Origin: Antennarius striatus
Lineage: Eukaryota; Chordata; Actinopteri; Lophiiformes; Antennariidae
Assembly: GCF_040054535.1 (NCBI RefSeq)
Contig: NC_090783.1
Coordinates: 4,407,501 to 4,471,500 of the forward strand
Direction of reading: 5' to 3'
Length of the DNA stretch: 64,000 nt
Both the position numbers and the translations under genes were made by a program. Within the stretch, counting starts at the first letter, position 1, and each line of letters starts with the position of its first letter. Under the pieces are notes generated by a model. That model did no database searches, was not told the origin of the DNA, and was given only the letters and a program-made list of their open reading frames with translations. Of the stretch, positions 26,684 through 38,268 are shown in pieces.

Positions 26684-26705
26684 TTTTTCCTCATTTCTGT
26701 TCAAC

Positions 26706-29700
26706 ATGGCCGCTTCCACTGTCGCTGCTCGAGAGCTGCTACAAAATATAAATAAACTACGAATTTATTCAAAGACGTTGTGTTTATTTAGACAAATAGG
26801 CACATCAAGCTCAACATGTCAACAGCAACTGAAAACAAAAAGGTATGTGAGGCTGCTTCTCTGAAATATTTACTATTGAGTTGTCCGATTATTCTTGAAT
26901 GGTGTATATTTTAAAGTGCATTTGTGTTTGATCAGATAAGGGCAGTGAAAACAAGGGCCCATGTGATCTCAGGTGCTTTTCACATGTATGAATTGAAGAC
27001 TGCTGAGGGGGGTGTCTTCTGGAATTCTTTCATCTGTGATTAAAGCCTCCGTTGACTTGATGCATTGGAAATCAAATCAAAAATTCATTAAAATGTTGTA
27101 GCCTAACCTTTTCCTTCATACTTTTTTCCAGCTTGAACAAACTGCGTCCTCTTAGCCTGTGTAGAATTAATATGGTAGAGAATCAAGACAACTCTTCTCT
27201 GTAAAGTCTGTTTTATTTGTTATGATACTTTTCTGAATTACTTTGTCATCGTCAGTGCATTTTTATGGTAAAAGCTTCTTTTTTAATGTGGCCCTGTCTC
27301 CTTTGTGTTTGTCTCCTCCCTGCCTCAGCGCCCCCCAGCAGCTGGTCGGAGTGGTGGGTTTGGAAGTACACGCCCAGATTAACTCAAACTCCAAGCTGTT
27401 CTCTGCCTCATCAGTTTCCTTCTCAGCACCTCCCAACTCCCTGGTGTCTTTATTTGATGCATCCGTACCTGGAACATTACCTGTGAGTGTTATTTTAAAC
27501 TAACTCAAGCAAAGATAGCCTTTTTGTTGTTGTTGTTGTTGTTTTGGATCACTTTATCATCATACGATATCCCTTTGTGCCTCCAGGTCCTGAATAAGAG
27601 CTGTGTTGAGGCAGCGGTGATGACGGGACTGGCTCTCGACTGCACCATAAACAGGAAGTCACTTTTTGACAGGAAACACTACTTCTACGCTGACCTCCCT
27701 GTGAGTTTTTCACTCCCTGTATTCGCCTTCTGCACCACATCTCGTATAATAGGTGGGAGAGTGATAGCACAGACATTAGTGAAGGCACATTGTCTGACAA
27801 ACAGCAGCATAAACGTACTATTACCTTGAACATCATGCCGCAACATCGCATCTGCCTCCAGCTCCTATATCAGAGCACTCCCGTTGAACCCTCCTGGCCG
27901 TGAGCTGTAATTGAAAGAGTGAAAAATCCTTGCTGAAGAAGCAAACATCTTATTTGCTACCCACACTCAGACAAATGAGTCTGTTAAATTAAATCACCAG
28001 TGTTTTTTTTTTACTCATCAACTCTAAGAGAGCACCTCAGCTGTGAACTGATGGGGGGGGGGGTGCATAGCCAGCGGCTTGTCTGTCTGTCCAAATCTAT
28101 TTTACATCCACACAAGCTGTACAATTTACCCTCCATTGTGAAATTGTCCCTTTATGACATGATGATATTTTTCCACTTTCCTCTTTGTAATAAAGGTTTT
28201 TTCCTCCTTAAGGGCTCTGCACTGGACCCTCCCATAATGGGTTATATTTTAAAGCTGCAAATATCTTGTAAACTCTGAACTTTCAAGACCTCTTCTGTTA
28301 ATTCTCGTGCTTCCCTTGGGATTGTTGTTTAGGAATTAATCATTTTGTGTGTTCGCTGACCTTTGGCAGATGGAAACAACCCAACAAAATGGCGTAGAGA
28401 ACCTTCATGAAGTAATGTTATCTGCTTCTACACACGAGTTCTCTTTAGTCTGCTTTAGTGTTGATGAGCAGCTGGATGGGTCAGCGGTAAAGAGGTGGCT
28501 TTCAGAACAGATGTGGATGAAGTTAATGCAACTCTGGAGGGAAATAAATGTTGTATTGCATGAGCTTATTACTCGTCCTGATTACAATACTGATATACGG
28601 ATGGACAGATGGACTTTTGTTGATCCCAAACTGGGAAATTCACAAAGAAAGAGCACAACAGAGGAAGAGACATAACCCAAACACGTACATGGATGGTATC
28701 AAACCCTGATCTGAACATTGAGACTCTTGTCAAGGAGGCCATCCACAGCCAGAACGCCCCAGAGAGCACAGACAGGAGCTGAGAGATAGAATAAGATCCA
28801 GTCCATCCACATGTTTGCCCCACCAGCCGTCACGACAACGAGCTGTGGACTCAGGAGGAGAGAGACGTTTGTCATGCCTCATCTGGTGCTTGACTTACAG
28901 TATTTTCCGCACTATAAGCGCACTGGGCTATAAGATGCACCTTCATTGAATGGCCTATTTTAAAGCTTTTTCACATATGATGCGCACAGGATTATAAGGC
29001 ATAATGTCGGTTTTTGAGAAAAGCTTTTAGGTGCGCCTTATAGTGCGGAAAATACTTAAATTTGAAGCTGTGACTGGCGAGCCTCGATGGAGCAGGAGTT
29101 TCTGCTGCTCCTCATAGACGCTTTCTTCCCGTTAAATGTTTAGCCGACTTGTTGGTTATCGCAAAATCGAAGCAATTCGTACTCTAATCACCATGCTAAG
29201 GATATATCATCTCCACAGAAAGTCCGGATATCTTGAAATCCCCTCCAGACGCGCTGGGATTACTGTTGGATTCCTCATGCTCCGCTATGTGTTTACCAGA
29301 GATTACATCACCTCCTTAGGAAATAAGGCTATACCGATTACACTTTTTTATTTATTTTTTTTTCACTGACATTTCTCAAACAGCCCAAGGCATCAGGCTG
29401 AGTCCAAACCTATATTTGTCTTTTAATTTGGCTGCACACCCAGTGCTCCATTTCTTACCTGTTTAGCTCGCATGCGCTCCTCAGCTGCTCTGAGAGACTG
29501 ATCCTCTCCAGTCTGGTGTGAAGCAGCTTGATAAAGTGAAGTCTGAGTGGTTTTAAATATGCAGATTATGGGCCATTTTTCACATCCAGCCTGAAAAGTA
29601 ATGGATGTAATCTGTGCTCAAAAGGGAAAAAACGCTAACTGGTTGCAGGACCGAGGGAGAAATTATCCTGCCCTTGAAAAATACATTTATAAATTACATT

Positions 29701-30776
29701 GTACATTATTGATACGTTCCACTGGAAAGCCCTGATTGTATTTTGTAATACATTGCAGTCGCTTATTAAATAATTGATGCTGCTGCCCAATCGGCATTCC
29801 CTCTTTCAATTGGAATGGTATGCAAGACGCATATATGGAGTTTGATAACAAAATTTAAATAAGCCCTTTAATAACATGCATCAGCACCTCAGCAGCAAGC
29901 CACCGACTAAAGTAATTACTATTTCCTTGATGTTAAGTCTCCAATAAACAGACTCGACCTGACTGCTGAGGCCTTGACATGGGTTGAATGAGAGTTGTGA
30001 GACTTTTCGTGACCTGAGAACGTCAGTGCAGGCGGGTAAAGAAAATGACCGACTGGTTTGTTTAGTGACTTTGAAAATAGGCGCGACAATCAGCGTCTGG
30101 AGCATCATCGGTCACCAGCGCGCAAACCGCTCTCCAGGACTAATTGAAAGAAAGTTAACCTTGCTATCTGGACCTTTTTTTAGTAACGCACACGTCTCAT
30201 CTTCTGTTATGCAGCGACTGCGGTTCATTTCTAATGCTGGAATAGGGAAGAACCTTCACTTACACAGATGCTCGCGAGCATAAAGTAACACGTTTGTGCT
30301 CCAGCCAGCAGCAACATTTTTAAATGGCTGAAATAAAACTTAGAAGATTAACTGAGATGCGAGGGATTTATGATAAGCTGCAACAAAAACTGGCAGATTC
30401 AGAGATTAATTCTACCAGGAAGAACAGAAATCAAAAAAATATCATTCCCAATGGTGTTTTGTCTTTTTTTTTTCTCCTCCGGTTTGTTTTAAGAGGAGGA
30501 GGTGCAGAGGTGATTGATCGTCTTGATCAGCTGCATTGTACAGCGAGTCAGTGACTAACAGCCTCCGATCTCTTCTCCAACAGCTTTACTCTCTAAAGGA
30601 TAAATAAGATTAATGTGATGGTCCGTGTGATGCGGTTGCCATGGTAACATGGGAAAGGAATGCTTGAAGCAGCAGATTCTGTTGGGAATAAAGAAGCAGG
30701 TGAAATATTCATTTCTACACTTGTGTTGGAGAGAAATGTTGAACCAGCCAATCACGCTGTGTGGGTGTGTGTGTGT

Positions 30777-30858
<82 letters not shown>

Positions 30859-33156
30859 TGCTGCTTCATGTAGACACATGGCACCGACTGCAGCGTCGCA
30901 TTATTTCACTGAGGTGGTGAGTTTTAAACGACTCCAGGAGGCAGCATCTCCATCAGGATGTGATGTGTTTCCTAGTGAAGATGGATGCAAGGAAGAATTG
31001 TTCCGGTTATTCTCTCACTGGAGAATGAGCTGGAGTGAGCAAAGATGTCTAACAAATACACAAAAAACATAAAAGCAGAATATTTTTATCGTCCTGTAAT
31101 CAATATAAGCAGTTGAATAGGATGTAAATAAAATTAGGTCTCATGTCAAAAGCAGAGTTAGAAACAAAAGAGATGCATTGACGTTTTCAATCCTTTATGA
31201 TCATACAGAGACCTTTATATGAACATTAAAGGACGGCACTGTGCAGTCATTCGTGTGTTTGAGTCCCTTATGGATTACATTCAGGGCTATAAAATCGACA
31301 GGCCTGCTTTCTTTTCAGATTTCGTGCCTTAAATGTGCACCGGCGATGCTCTCCTCCTCATCGACTTAGTACTACCAGCTCAGTTTGCAAACTTTTTGGT
31401 TTCAGATCATTTATCATCTCCACTGCTTTGCTTCCCATAGCTTGTAAGTCCTTCATATCACGCTGGTATGCTTTCAATTTTCAGGCTGGATACCAGATCA
31501 CTCAGCAGCGGCGGCCCATCGCGGTAGATGGCACTTTGGCTTACATCCTCCTCGGAGGAAAGAAGAGGAATCAGGTGATCAGAAAAACGGTCCGAATCAA
31601 ACAGATCCAGCTTGAGCAGGACAGCGGCAAGAGTCTGCACGATGATCTGCGCGGCCAGACGCTGGTAGACCTCAACAGAGCAGGTGAAGTCCCCAAAGCG
31701 TCGACTGATGCTGTTAATATAGTTGTCATGGAGCCTCGTTCTGCCGGGATGTTTGATGATTATTACATCATAACGCAACTGAGCCACATCTCGAATATGA
31801 ATATGGGTATTACAGTTTCCCCTTCTGTGGCTGAATGGAGTCTTTAATACACTAATCATCTCATAATAGTCTTAATACTGTTGAAGAAAAAAAAAAACTG
31901 GAAGCCACCACAGTAACGTGCCTGGAAGAAAAGGATTGAAGCAGACAATGTTTAATAGAGGAGTTAAATTACCCAACAAAACATGAACCGCTGAGGTTTG
32001 TTTGCGGAGCTCCGTGGGACATTAGACGCCTCAGAGATGGGGATCACAGATGTTTGCACATCCGTCAGGTGTTGGTCTAATGGAGCTGGTGATGGAGCCA
32101 GACATGAGCTGTGGAGAGGAGGCTGCTGCAGCTGTGAGGGAGCTCCAGCTCATCTTGCATGCCCTCGGCACTTGTCAAGGCAACATGTCTGGTATGAAAA
32201 TCACCCCATTTCTGCCTGTTTTCTTGCTTTTCTTTTCTTTTTTTCTGAGCAGTATTACTTCTAAACCCAAACTTGTTACCCGCCAACTGTGCATCTGCTT
32301 TGTCTTTCTCCACAGAGGGCCAGCTGCGAGTCGACGCCAACGTGTCGGTCCACAAAGCCGACGAGCCTCTGGGCGTCAGGGCGGAGGTGAAGAACATCAA
32401 CAGCATCCGATTCCTCGCCAAGGCGATAGGTGAGCGTCGAAACAAAGAGGAGGTGCAACAGATATTTAATCACTCTGACTGGGTGTGTGGATTGGCTGCA
32501 TGATTACACACAAACACACACACACAGTTTATGTGCGTCCTACAAGGCAAAACTGGTAGTAAAGGGTAACAAAACTGGAGTCACTCAAGTAGTGTTTTTA
32601 TTGTACTTGACATTTTGACAGCAGCCGGTGGACGTAGCTTAGTTAGCACAAAGGCTACGAACGGTGAAGCAGCTCACCTGACTGGCCGGGCCTAAACAGA
32701 TCTATACGCATTAATGCATTGATACTAATAATAGTAATACAATGACCTAATATGGAATACAATATTCATAGCATTCAAATACTTCATTGATGCATTATGA
32801 GTAGATGAACAGTTAGCGGTGACACAGAAGCTGAATTGGCTTCATGGAGCTGCTCACTTTAAAAGCATGGATTTTATGTCGGCCTTGACTTTTGTTACTG
32901 TTCATTGAGCTTCACATAAAATGCTGACAAAGAACTACAGAGGAGATTTCAGCGTTTCACATCCAGGCTTTTCCATATGGTGCAACCCTAAAAAAAAATT
33001 TTGTGTGTGTGCATACGTCAACAAACTATTGGATCGTTTCCTCTGCCGCCGAATTGGTGTTTAAAAGTCACTGAGAAAATCATCGTTTATCACATTTAGT
33101 ACATGGCAGACCAGCACGTAACAGCAGATGTTTGTGTGTATCGCTGATAGTGAATA

Positions 33157-33197
<41 letters not shown>

Positions 33198-36100
33198 CGC
33201 TCTGACACAACAAAGACTACGAAATCCAGAGACAGGTTGATGTCCTACAGGCCGGGGGGACGGTGAGAAACGAGACCAGGGCATATGACTCCAAAACAGG
33301 GTAAGAGGATGAGAGAGCAGGGCTTTTGCCACTGGACCCCCCCCCCCCACACACACACACACACACGCACACATCCACACACCATCATAGTAATCATGAT
33401 GAATGGAGCCATTTGGATGCCGCTGCCATCCCGCGTTATCTGTGAACTCTGTGCTGCTCAGGTTTATGAGCTGACAGAATGAACCAGCTCCCACACATCT
33501 GACATCTCGATCGTCTTCTAGTGCATCGCCTCGTTCCCATGAGGCCTTGCAGGTGCAAGGTACACAGTGACCTGTGATTGGAAATTTCTACCGCTTCCCC
33601 CCTTGAAGGTGGATGCAGAAGTTTTCCAGACAGCAGGGAGAGAATCTTGTTTGTTCTTGGGTTTCCTTGAAGTCACATTTACTGCAGCTCAGTATTTCTG
33701 CTCTGGGATCAGTGATCACGCTGCAGCCAGCAAGGCTCTTTATTAATCAATCTGGTGATTTAGTTTTTAATTAAAAGTTTGATTTACAGAATATGAAGAA
33801 ATGCCACACAAGGATATTCAAAAGGCCAGCAGTCAAAAATCCAAACTGCTGCTTTCAGTTTAGTATTTTGACTTTTCTCATTAGAGATGCTTGAATTTTA
33901 GTATAAATTATACCAGAAAATTGCTTTTTCCGTACATTGATTTTGAAACCTTTAACTCTTACAAATGAAGACATCAGTCATCCATTATGTGTTCATCTTT
34001 TTTCCCAGTGAGACAATCCCTATGAGGGACAAAGAGGGTCTTCAGGACTACAGGTCAGTTAGTCTCATGCTGGATGAGCTCGAGTAAAGTTGTGTTGGAC
34101 CAAGTGAAATGTTCTGATGCAGATACCCCCCCCCCCTCTCTCTCTGCTGTCAGGTTCATGCCAGAGCCCAACCTGCCCCCTCTGGTTGTGTATGAGGACA
34201 GTGCATCGCTGCCTCCTGGGATAGCTGCGAGCGAGGTGGTGGTGCTAGAGGAGATAAGGGCCCGGCTGCCGGAGTTACCCGGCGTCAGACGAAACCGGCT
34301 GGTGCAAACGTACGGCATTCTGTCCGAGCACAGCTTCACTCTGGTGGTGAGTTTAGACGTCGACTTCCTCACTAAACCTTTTCCCTGCATCTTTCTTTCA
34401 GTCTCTTAAACCCGGACTGAAGCCTTGTGGTGTTTTTTCTTTTCACAGAACGAAGGGCTGGTGGAGTACTTCGAAGCCGTGTTGAAGGCCACGCAGAGAG
34501 AACCCAGGAAGGTGATCGGCTGGGTGATGAACGAGCTGTTGGGTCACCTCAAGCAGCGAGACATGAGCGTGAGCCAAAGGTGAGACGGGATTTCATGTCG
34601 GAGCGATGTCTCTGCCTCCTCCAATGGCGGTCCCAGATCGTCGTCCGGTTCACAGTCTCAGATTTCAGAACAGATTTATCTGCTCAGAGAGGTTCTTGCC
34701 CTCGGACAATAGATTCAAAAATCAGTCACATGGAGCGGCCCAAAGCACGGCTGGCAGGAAAATGAATGTCGGGCTGAAGCAGTGGGAGCTGGGATAACAG
34801 AAATAATACATGATGTGTGAGGTTACACAGTGTTTTATCACAAAATATTGTGAGCTTTGTTACCTGTCACAGGTGAGTCGTATTGACCTCTACGTGACGC
34901 CAACGAGACAACTTTTGTCTCGGTCGCCTCCGCATAAAACACGAATGGGAACACACTGACAGCAGTGCTCAAATTTGATTGGATGTAATAAGTCAGCTGA
35001 TAGCCACACAGTAGTAAACAAGCTGTTGAGTGTTTATCTAATGCAGCAGTGGCTTCAGTGCTCCACCTAAACCAACCAGATTCTTGATGCCCGGTGACAA
35101 TAAATGGGCTTTTAAATGCTTTAAACAACGCCCGCTGCGCAACAGTCGCAGCCGGCGTTGAATCTAACAACAGTCAGGTCACTGATAGTATTCAATCGAC
35201 TCAGCCTGTGAGGAAGCCGTTCCACACATCAAGATTTTAGTGGAGATGCCACTAAAATCTAAAATTTTGGACTGTTTCTGCTTTTTGAAGTTCTGCCCTG
35301 CATTAAAAAGCGTTTATCCCTGTGTTGTGTGGAGCTCAGAAGAATGTGTATGAAATCAAACCGCCGCGTCGGGGTGTGACGGTGACAGCGTCAACGTTAT
35401 GTAGGCGAAATATTCGTAACTGATGACTCGCGCTGCGGTGGTTTGGTTTGATTGACACCGAGGATTATTACAGCGTTCATACTGATTGTATGTATATTGT
35501 AAAGCGGTGACTTGTGGGAGTTCATAAATCATAAATCTAATGTTCCCTGATTCCCTCTGCACCAGACAGACCGGTACGGAAAAACACCAATCAAATCAAA
35601 GTACATTGATTTTGTAAATATTCTAGAATGCCTGAAATGTTAAATTATGATTCAGAGATAAGTTACCACTGTACATTTTAATGTTTGTATATCAAGAAAC
35701 AGGAAGCTGCTGAGCCGTCAGGAATGCCAATAGATCACCGCTTGTCTTCCACCGACCCGTTTGTGGCACACTGGGACATTTGATCTAATTTCTTTGTTGT
35801 TAATTGTCTCCAAAAATAAGGAAACCACTGATAAAAGACAACTATGGATGGTTGGCTGCATCTCAATTTTATTTGTGAAGGTCAGACACCAAATTATACC
35901 TTAATAAACTTTAATTCTGCTTCTTATAACAGATCCAATTCAGCGTTGCTCAAACAAAAATTGCGGAAGGAGTGAAATTGAAAGGAGTAATGGATTGGCA
36001 TCGGTGCTGATGCTGCGAGCTTGGCTTTATCTACCGTTCCCAGACTGTTGCGATGCGTTCGTGTGTGTGAGCGCACCACAAATAGCTTGAGATTATTTCT

Positions 36101-36993
36101 GCATAATGTTGCACTTGCTTTGATTGACGGCAGGTTAACGGTTTGTTTTTCCTCAGCTCTAATATGTGTATATGTTTTTAATCACATTGTAATTTCTTGT
36201 CGAGATTTTCTTTGTGTCCTTGACAGGAGTAGACGTCTATTGTTGGGAATCACGGCTCTTTTTCTATTTCCTTTGGACGGACAGTCCAGCCTGCAGTTCA
36301 GAGAACAAAATATTAAGTTAATTTTAAAAGGAGACACAAACAACTGGTTTGTCTGGTCGTCCTGGGAATAAACAAGCACATTCAATCTGATATTGTTCCT
36401 TCTCCATCTCCAGTTATACCTGTTTTATCAGCATCTAATAAAACAATTCAACTCTCCCTTGGTGTTGTTTCAGCCCCATCGCGCCCCCCGCTCTGGCTGA
36501 GCTGCTGGAGCTCCAGGAAACGGGACGCATCTCCTCTTCGGTTGCCAAGCAGGTCAGTCGGCCATGCAGACAGACGGAGCAATTATCCGCTCCTTTCTGT
36601 CACTCACCACCGACGCGTCACCTGTCTCCCTCTGCCCTCAGGTGTTCCAGGAGATGTGGAGGTCACCGGGTAAGACGGCCCCCCAGGTCATCGAGGAGAA
36701 GGACTTAGGCCTTGTTAGCGACGATGCACAGCTGCGCAACACCTGCCAGAAAGTGGTGGACTCGAACCCCGAAAAGGCAAGGGCTCGAATGCAAAGTCTG
36801 CCCTGCAGTTGCTGTTGCATTTGTGTTTATTGTTTTGTTTATTTGTTGTTTTGTGTACACTCTGTAGGTGGACTCCATCAGAAACGGAAACAAAAAAGTT
36901 CTGAATAAACTGATCGGAATAGTCCAGAAAGAGACCAGAGGCAGAGCTGATCCAGTTTTAGTGAGGGCCATTTTAGAAGAGATGACTTCATGA
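26706..36993 (+). CDS. gatb: Glutamyl-tRNA(Gln) amidotransferase subunit B, mitochondrial (13 exons)
   Basis: GatB is the tRNA-binding and kinase subunit of mitochondrial GatCAB, which converts Glu-tRNA(Gln) to Gln-tRNA(Gln). The coding exons are 26706-26842, 27329-27482, 27587-27700, 31485-31683, 32069-32191, 32316-32429, 33216-33300, 34009-34053, 34154-34346, 34449-34579, 36474-36552, 36642-36776 and 36868-36993. They join in frame to 544 residues (human about 557). Residues 1-46 are basic and Ser/Gln-rich, as expected for a mitochondrial targeting peptide. Family landmarks are GLEVHAQI (from residue 56), [10 protein letters not shown] joined to AGYQITQQR (126-144), DLNRAG joined to [24 protein letters not shown] and [15 protein letters not shown]. 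The C-terminal YqeY-like domain ends in [20 protein letters not shown]. All introns are GT-AG except the last, which is GC-AG. Intron 3 (3.8 kb) holds a MITE, a long GT tract and a possible enhancer. Confidence 0.95.
28899..29056. mobile_element. MITE-like nonautonomous DNA transposon in gatb intron 3
   Basis: A 158-bp unit is bounded by near-perfect terminal inverted repeats of about 25 bp. The left TIR starts AGTATTTTCCGCACTATAAG and the right TIR is its reverse complement apart from one inserted base. Internal subrepeats (ATTATAAGGC, GATGCGCAC) repeat parts of the TIR. This is a layout I recognise from an abundant fish MITE family, but I cannot assign its superfamily. No clear target-site duplication is visible, and there is no coding capacity. 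Confidence 0.8.
29560..29890. promoter_or_regulatory. Candidate conserved noncoding element in gatb intron 3
   Basis: About 330 bp of unique sequence carry several homeodomain and POU-like words (TTATTAAATAATTGATG, TTTGATAACAAAATTTAAAT, TAATAACATGCAT) around mixed-complexity cores. It is non-coding in all frames. Introns of housekeeping genes next to developmental loci often host such elements. This is texture-based inference. Confidence 0.3.
30635..30648. promoter_or_regulatory. X-box (RFX-type) palindrome in gatb intron 3
   Basis: GTTGCCATGGTAAC matches the symmetric RFX consensus (GTTRCC-ATGG-YAAC) on both half-sites. It lies about 840 bp upstream of exon 4. Intronic function is unknown. 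Confidence 0.4.
30765..30858. repeat. Long (GT)n microsatellite followed by (GA)n
   Basis: About 86 bp of nearly pure GT with one CT interruption lead into a short GAGAGAGA run, inside gatb intron 3. It is likely to be polymorphic. Confidence 0.95.
33161..33196 (+). repeat. (GT)18 tract just upstream of the gatb exon 7 acceptor
   Basis: A pure 36-bp GT run ends 19 bp before the gatb exon 7 start at 33,216. The intervening sequence is a poor polypyrimidine tract (TTCGCTCTGACACAACAAAG). In the transcript this is a UG repeat beside a weak 3' splice site. Confidence 0.9.
33337..33366. repeat. Poly-C plus (AC)n tract
   Basis: Twelve C residues pass directly into an AC dinucleotide run, 37 bp after the gatb exon 7 donor. 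It is a compound microsatellite. Confidence 0.9.
35232..35260. repeat. 12-bp perfect inverted repeat, 5-nt loop
   Basis: AGATTTTAGTGG and its exact reverse complement flank AGATG in gatb intron 10. There is no T run after it and no other sign of function. Confidence 0.7.
36777..36867 (+). other. GC-AG intron (last intron of gatb)
   Basis: The donor reads GAAAAG followed by GCAAGG instead of GT, and the acceptor is TCTGTAG before GTGGAC. Exon 12 (135 nt) and exon 13 (126 nt) are both in phase 0. The joined peptide [18 protein letters not shown] has the same length as the human segment as I recall it, and this fixes the junction. GC donors make up a small percentage of vertebrate introns. Confidence 0.85.
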
Positions 36994-37089
36994 TGGACTG
37001 ATTTTTCACCACCGACAAAGAATCCAATTTTGGCTCATGTGACATCAAGACGTCATGTGTATGTCATGTATTTGGAGCTTTTTGTCTGA

Positions 37090-37116
37090 AATAAATGAGC
37101 CCAAAGTTGTAATAAA
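37090..37116 (+). terminator. Two poly(A) signals for gatb
   Basis: AATAAA occurs at 37,090-37,095 and again at 37,111-37,116, about 100 bp after the gatb stop. A short 3' UTR is the likely outcome. Confidence 0.7.
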
Positions 37117-37451
37117 TACACAAGAAATGGGACGAAAACCAAACTCTGCTTGACTTGAAAACAAATCTGGTGATTAAAAAAAAAAAAAAATCTAGTTAGG
37201 ATGTAAAGAATATTTAGTTTTCAGTTTCTCCAGTCATCGCTACACCTTTTTACTTTTGTTCACTGGTTACCATGGACATTTGCCAGTAACTGAAAATCAC
37301 ACAGGCAGGTTAAAGCAATGATGCACAGATCCATCAAGGGGACTGAAGAAGATTGTGCTCAGCTACCCAGACAAGGAGAGCGAGCCAGGAGCGCCCTCTT
37401 GTGGCTGATTGAAGTTTGACAAATAGGATTCTCTATGGATTATTTCTCCAT

Positions 37452-37800
37452 TGGTTACCTATGGCCTCACAACACGGCGGACCAGGGTTCGAGTCCCGCT
37501 CTGTGCGGAGTTCGCATGCTCTCCCCGTGTCTGCGTGGGTTCTCTCCGGGTTCTCCGGCTTCCTCCCACCTCCAAAAGCATGCGCTTCAGGTTGATTGGC
37601 CGGTCCCAAATTGACCATAGGAGTGAGTGTGTGTGTGAATGATTGTTTGTTTCTATGTGGCTCCGCGGTGCACTGGCGTCGTGCCCGGAGTGTCCCCCGC
37701 CTCACGCCCTGAGACTGCCAGGATAGGCACTGGCTACCCCGCGACCTGCGTTAGCGGATTAAGCGGATTTGGAAAATGAATGAATGAATGGTTACCTATG
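37452..37800 (+). mobile_element. 5'-truncated tRNA-derived SINE with 12-bp target-site duplications
   Basis: TGGTTACCTATG occurs at 37,452-37,463 and again at 37,789-37,800, flanking a 325-bp insert. Near its left end is a perfect Pol III B box, GGTTCGAGTCC (37,486-37,496). The A box is absent, so the element is truncated at its 5' end. The body has the widespread fish SINE text (CTCTCCCCGTGTCTGCGTGG, then the GGATAGGCACTGGC region), and it ends in a GAATGAATGAATG tail. The short repeat tail and duplications indicate LINE-mediated insertion on the plus strand. I do not assert a family name. The exact duplication suggests a fairly recent event. Confidence 0.88.
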
Positions 37801-37828
37801 ATGGGGTTTTTTTTGGGGGGGGGGGGGT

Positions 37829-37887
37829 TCTCTGGTAAAGCACTTTGAAATATCTGCTGATTCAGCGCTCGCTTTAAAAGTAAATGC

Positions 37888-37926
<39 letters not shown>
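37829..37926 (+). mobile_element. Probable 3' end of a non-LTR retrotransposon with (TTGA)n tail
   Basis: The stretch GTAAAGCACTTTGAAATATC, then CGCTTTAAAAGTAAATGC, then a (TGAT)n run of about 39 bp resembles the 3' termini of L2-like fish LINEs, which end in AGTGCTTTATAAAT-type text and a TTGA/TGAT tail. Only the last 100 bp are present, with no reverse transcriptase. A simple (TGAT)n microsatellite beside chance sequence is the alternative. Confidence 0.5.
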
Positions 37927-37927
<1 letters not shown>

Positions 37928-38253
37928 CCCACGTAATAACTTGTTTGCATGCAGAGATAAAAAAATAAATAAAAGAAGACCCCTTTTAGATGGTTTTCAA
38001 TCCGTTAAGTCTTTACACTGTAATTATGATAATTATGATAATTATGTAATTATGTAAGTCATGAAAAGATGCTGTTGGTCTTTTTATTTTTTGCTTTAAA
38101 TTCGGTTACTTTTTTTCAATAGAAACTACATTATTATTATTAGTAGTATTAGTATTATTAGTATTATTATTGTGAACACAGTTCATGTTTCTGTGCCGTG
38201 AGCTCTTTAGTCACGTGACTGCTGCCTGGCACGGTTCCGCGAACGTACACAAG

Positions 38254-38263
38254 TCTCGCGAGA
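38254..38263. promoter_or_regulatory. TCTCGCGAGA core-promoter palindrome
   Basis: This perfect 10-bp palindrome is a known element of TATA-less vertebrate promoters. It is 109 bp upstream of the first lrrc71 ATG and next to the X-box. Confidence 0.6.
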
Positions 38264-38268
38264 GCGAT

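Larger units (their letters stand above)
26454..26705. promoter_or_regulatory. Bidirectional promoter between dctpp1 and gatb
   Basis: Only 252 bp separate the two divergent start codons, so both 5' UTRs and the core promoter must fit here. No TATA box is evident. An ETS-like site and two ZNF143-type motifs in opposite orientation are present, as is typical of housekeeping and mitochondrial gene promoters. Transcription start sites are not determinable from sequence. Confidence 0.75.

Noticed and set aside
30555..30884. 109-residue His/Thr-rich frame
   Set aside because: It is produced by reading through the (GT)n microsatellite.
37486..37496. Perfect Pol III B box, possible tRNA gene
   Set aside because: No A box, no cloverleaf and a SINE body follows; it belongs to the SINE.
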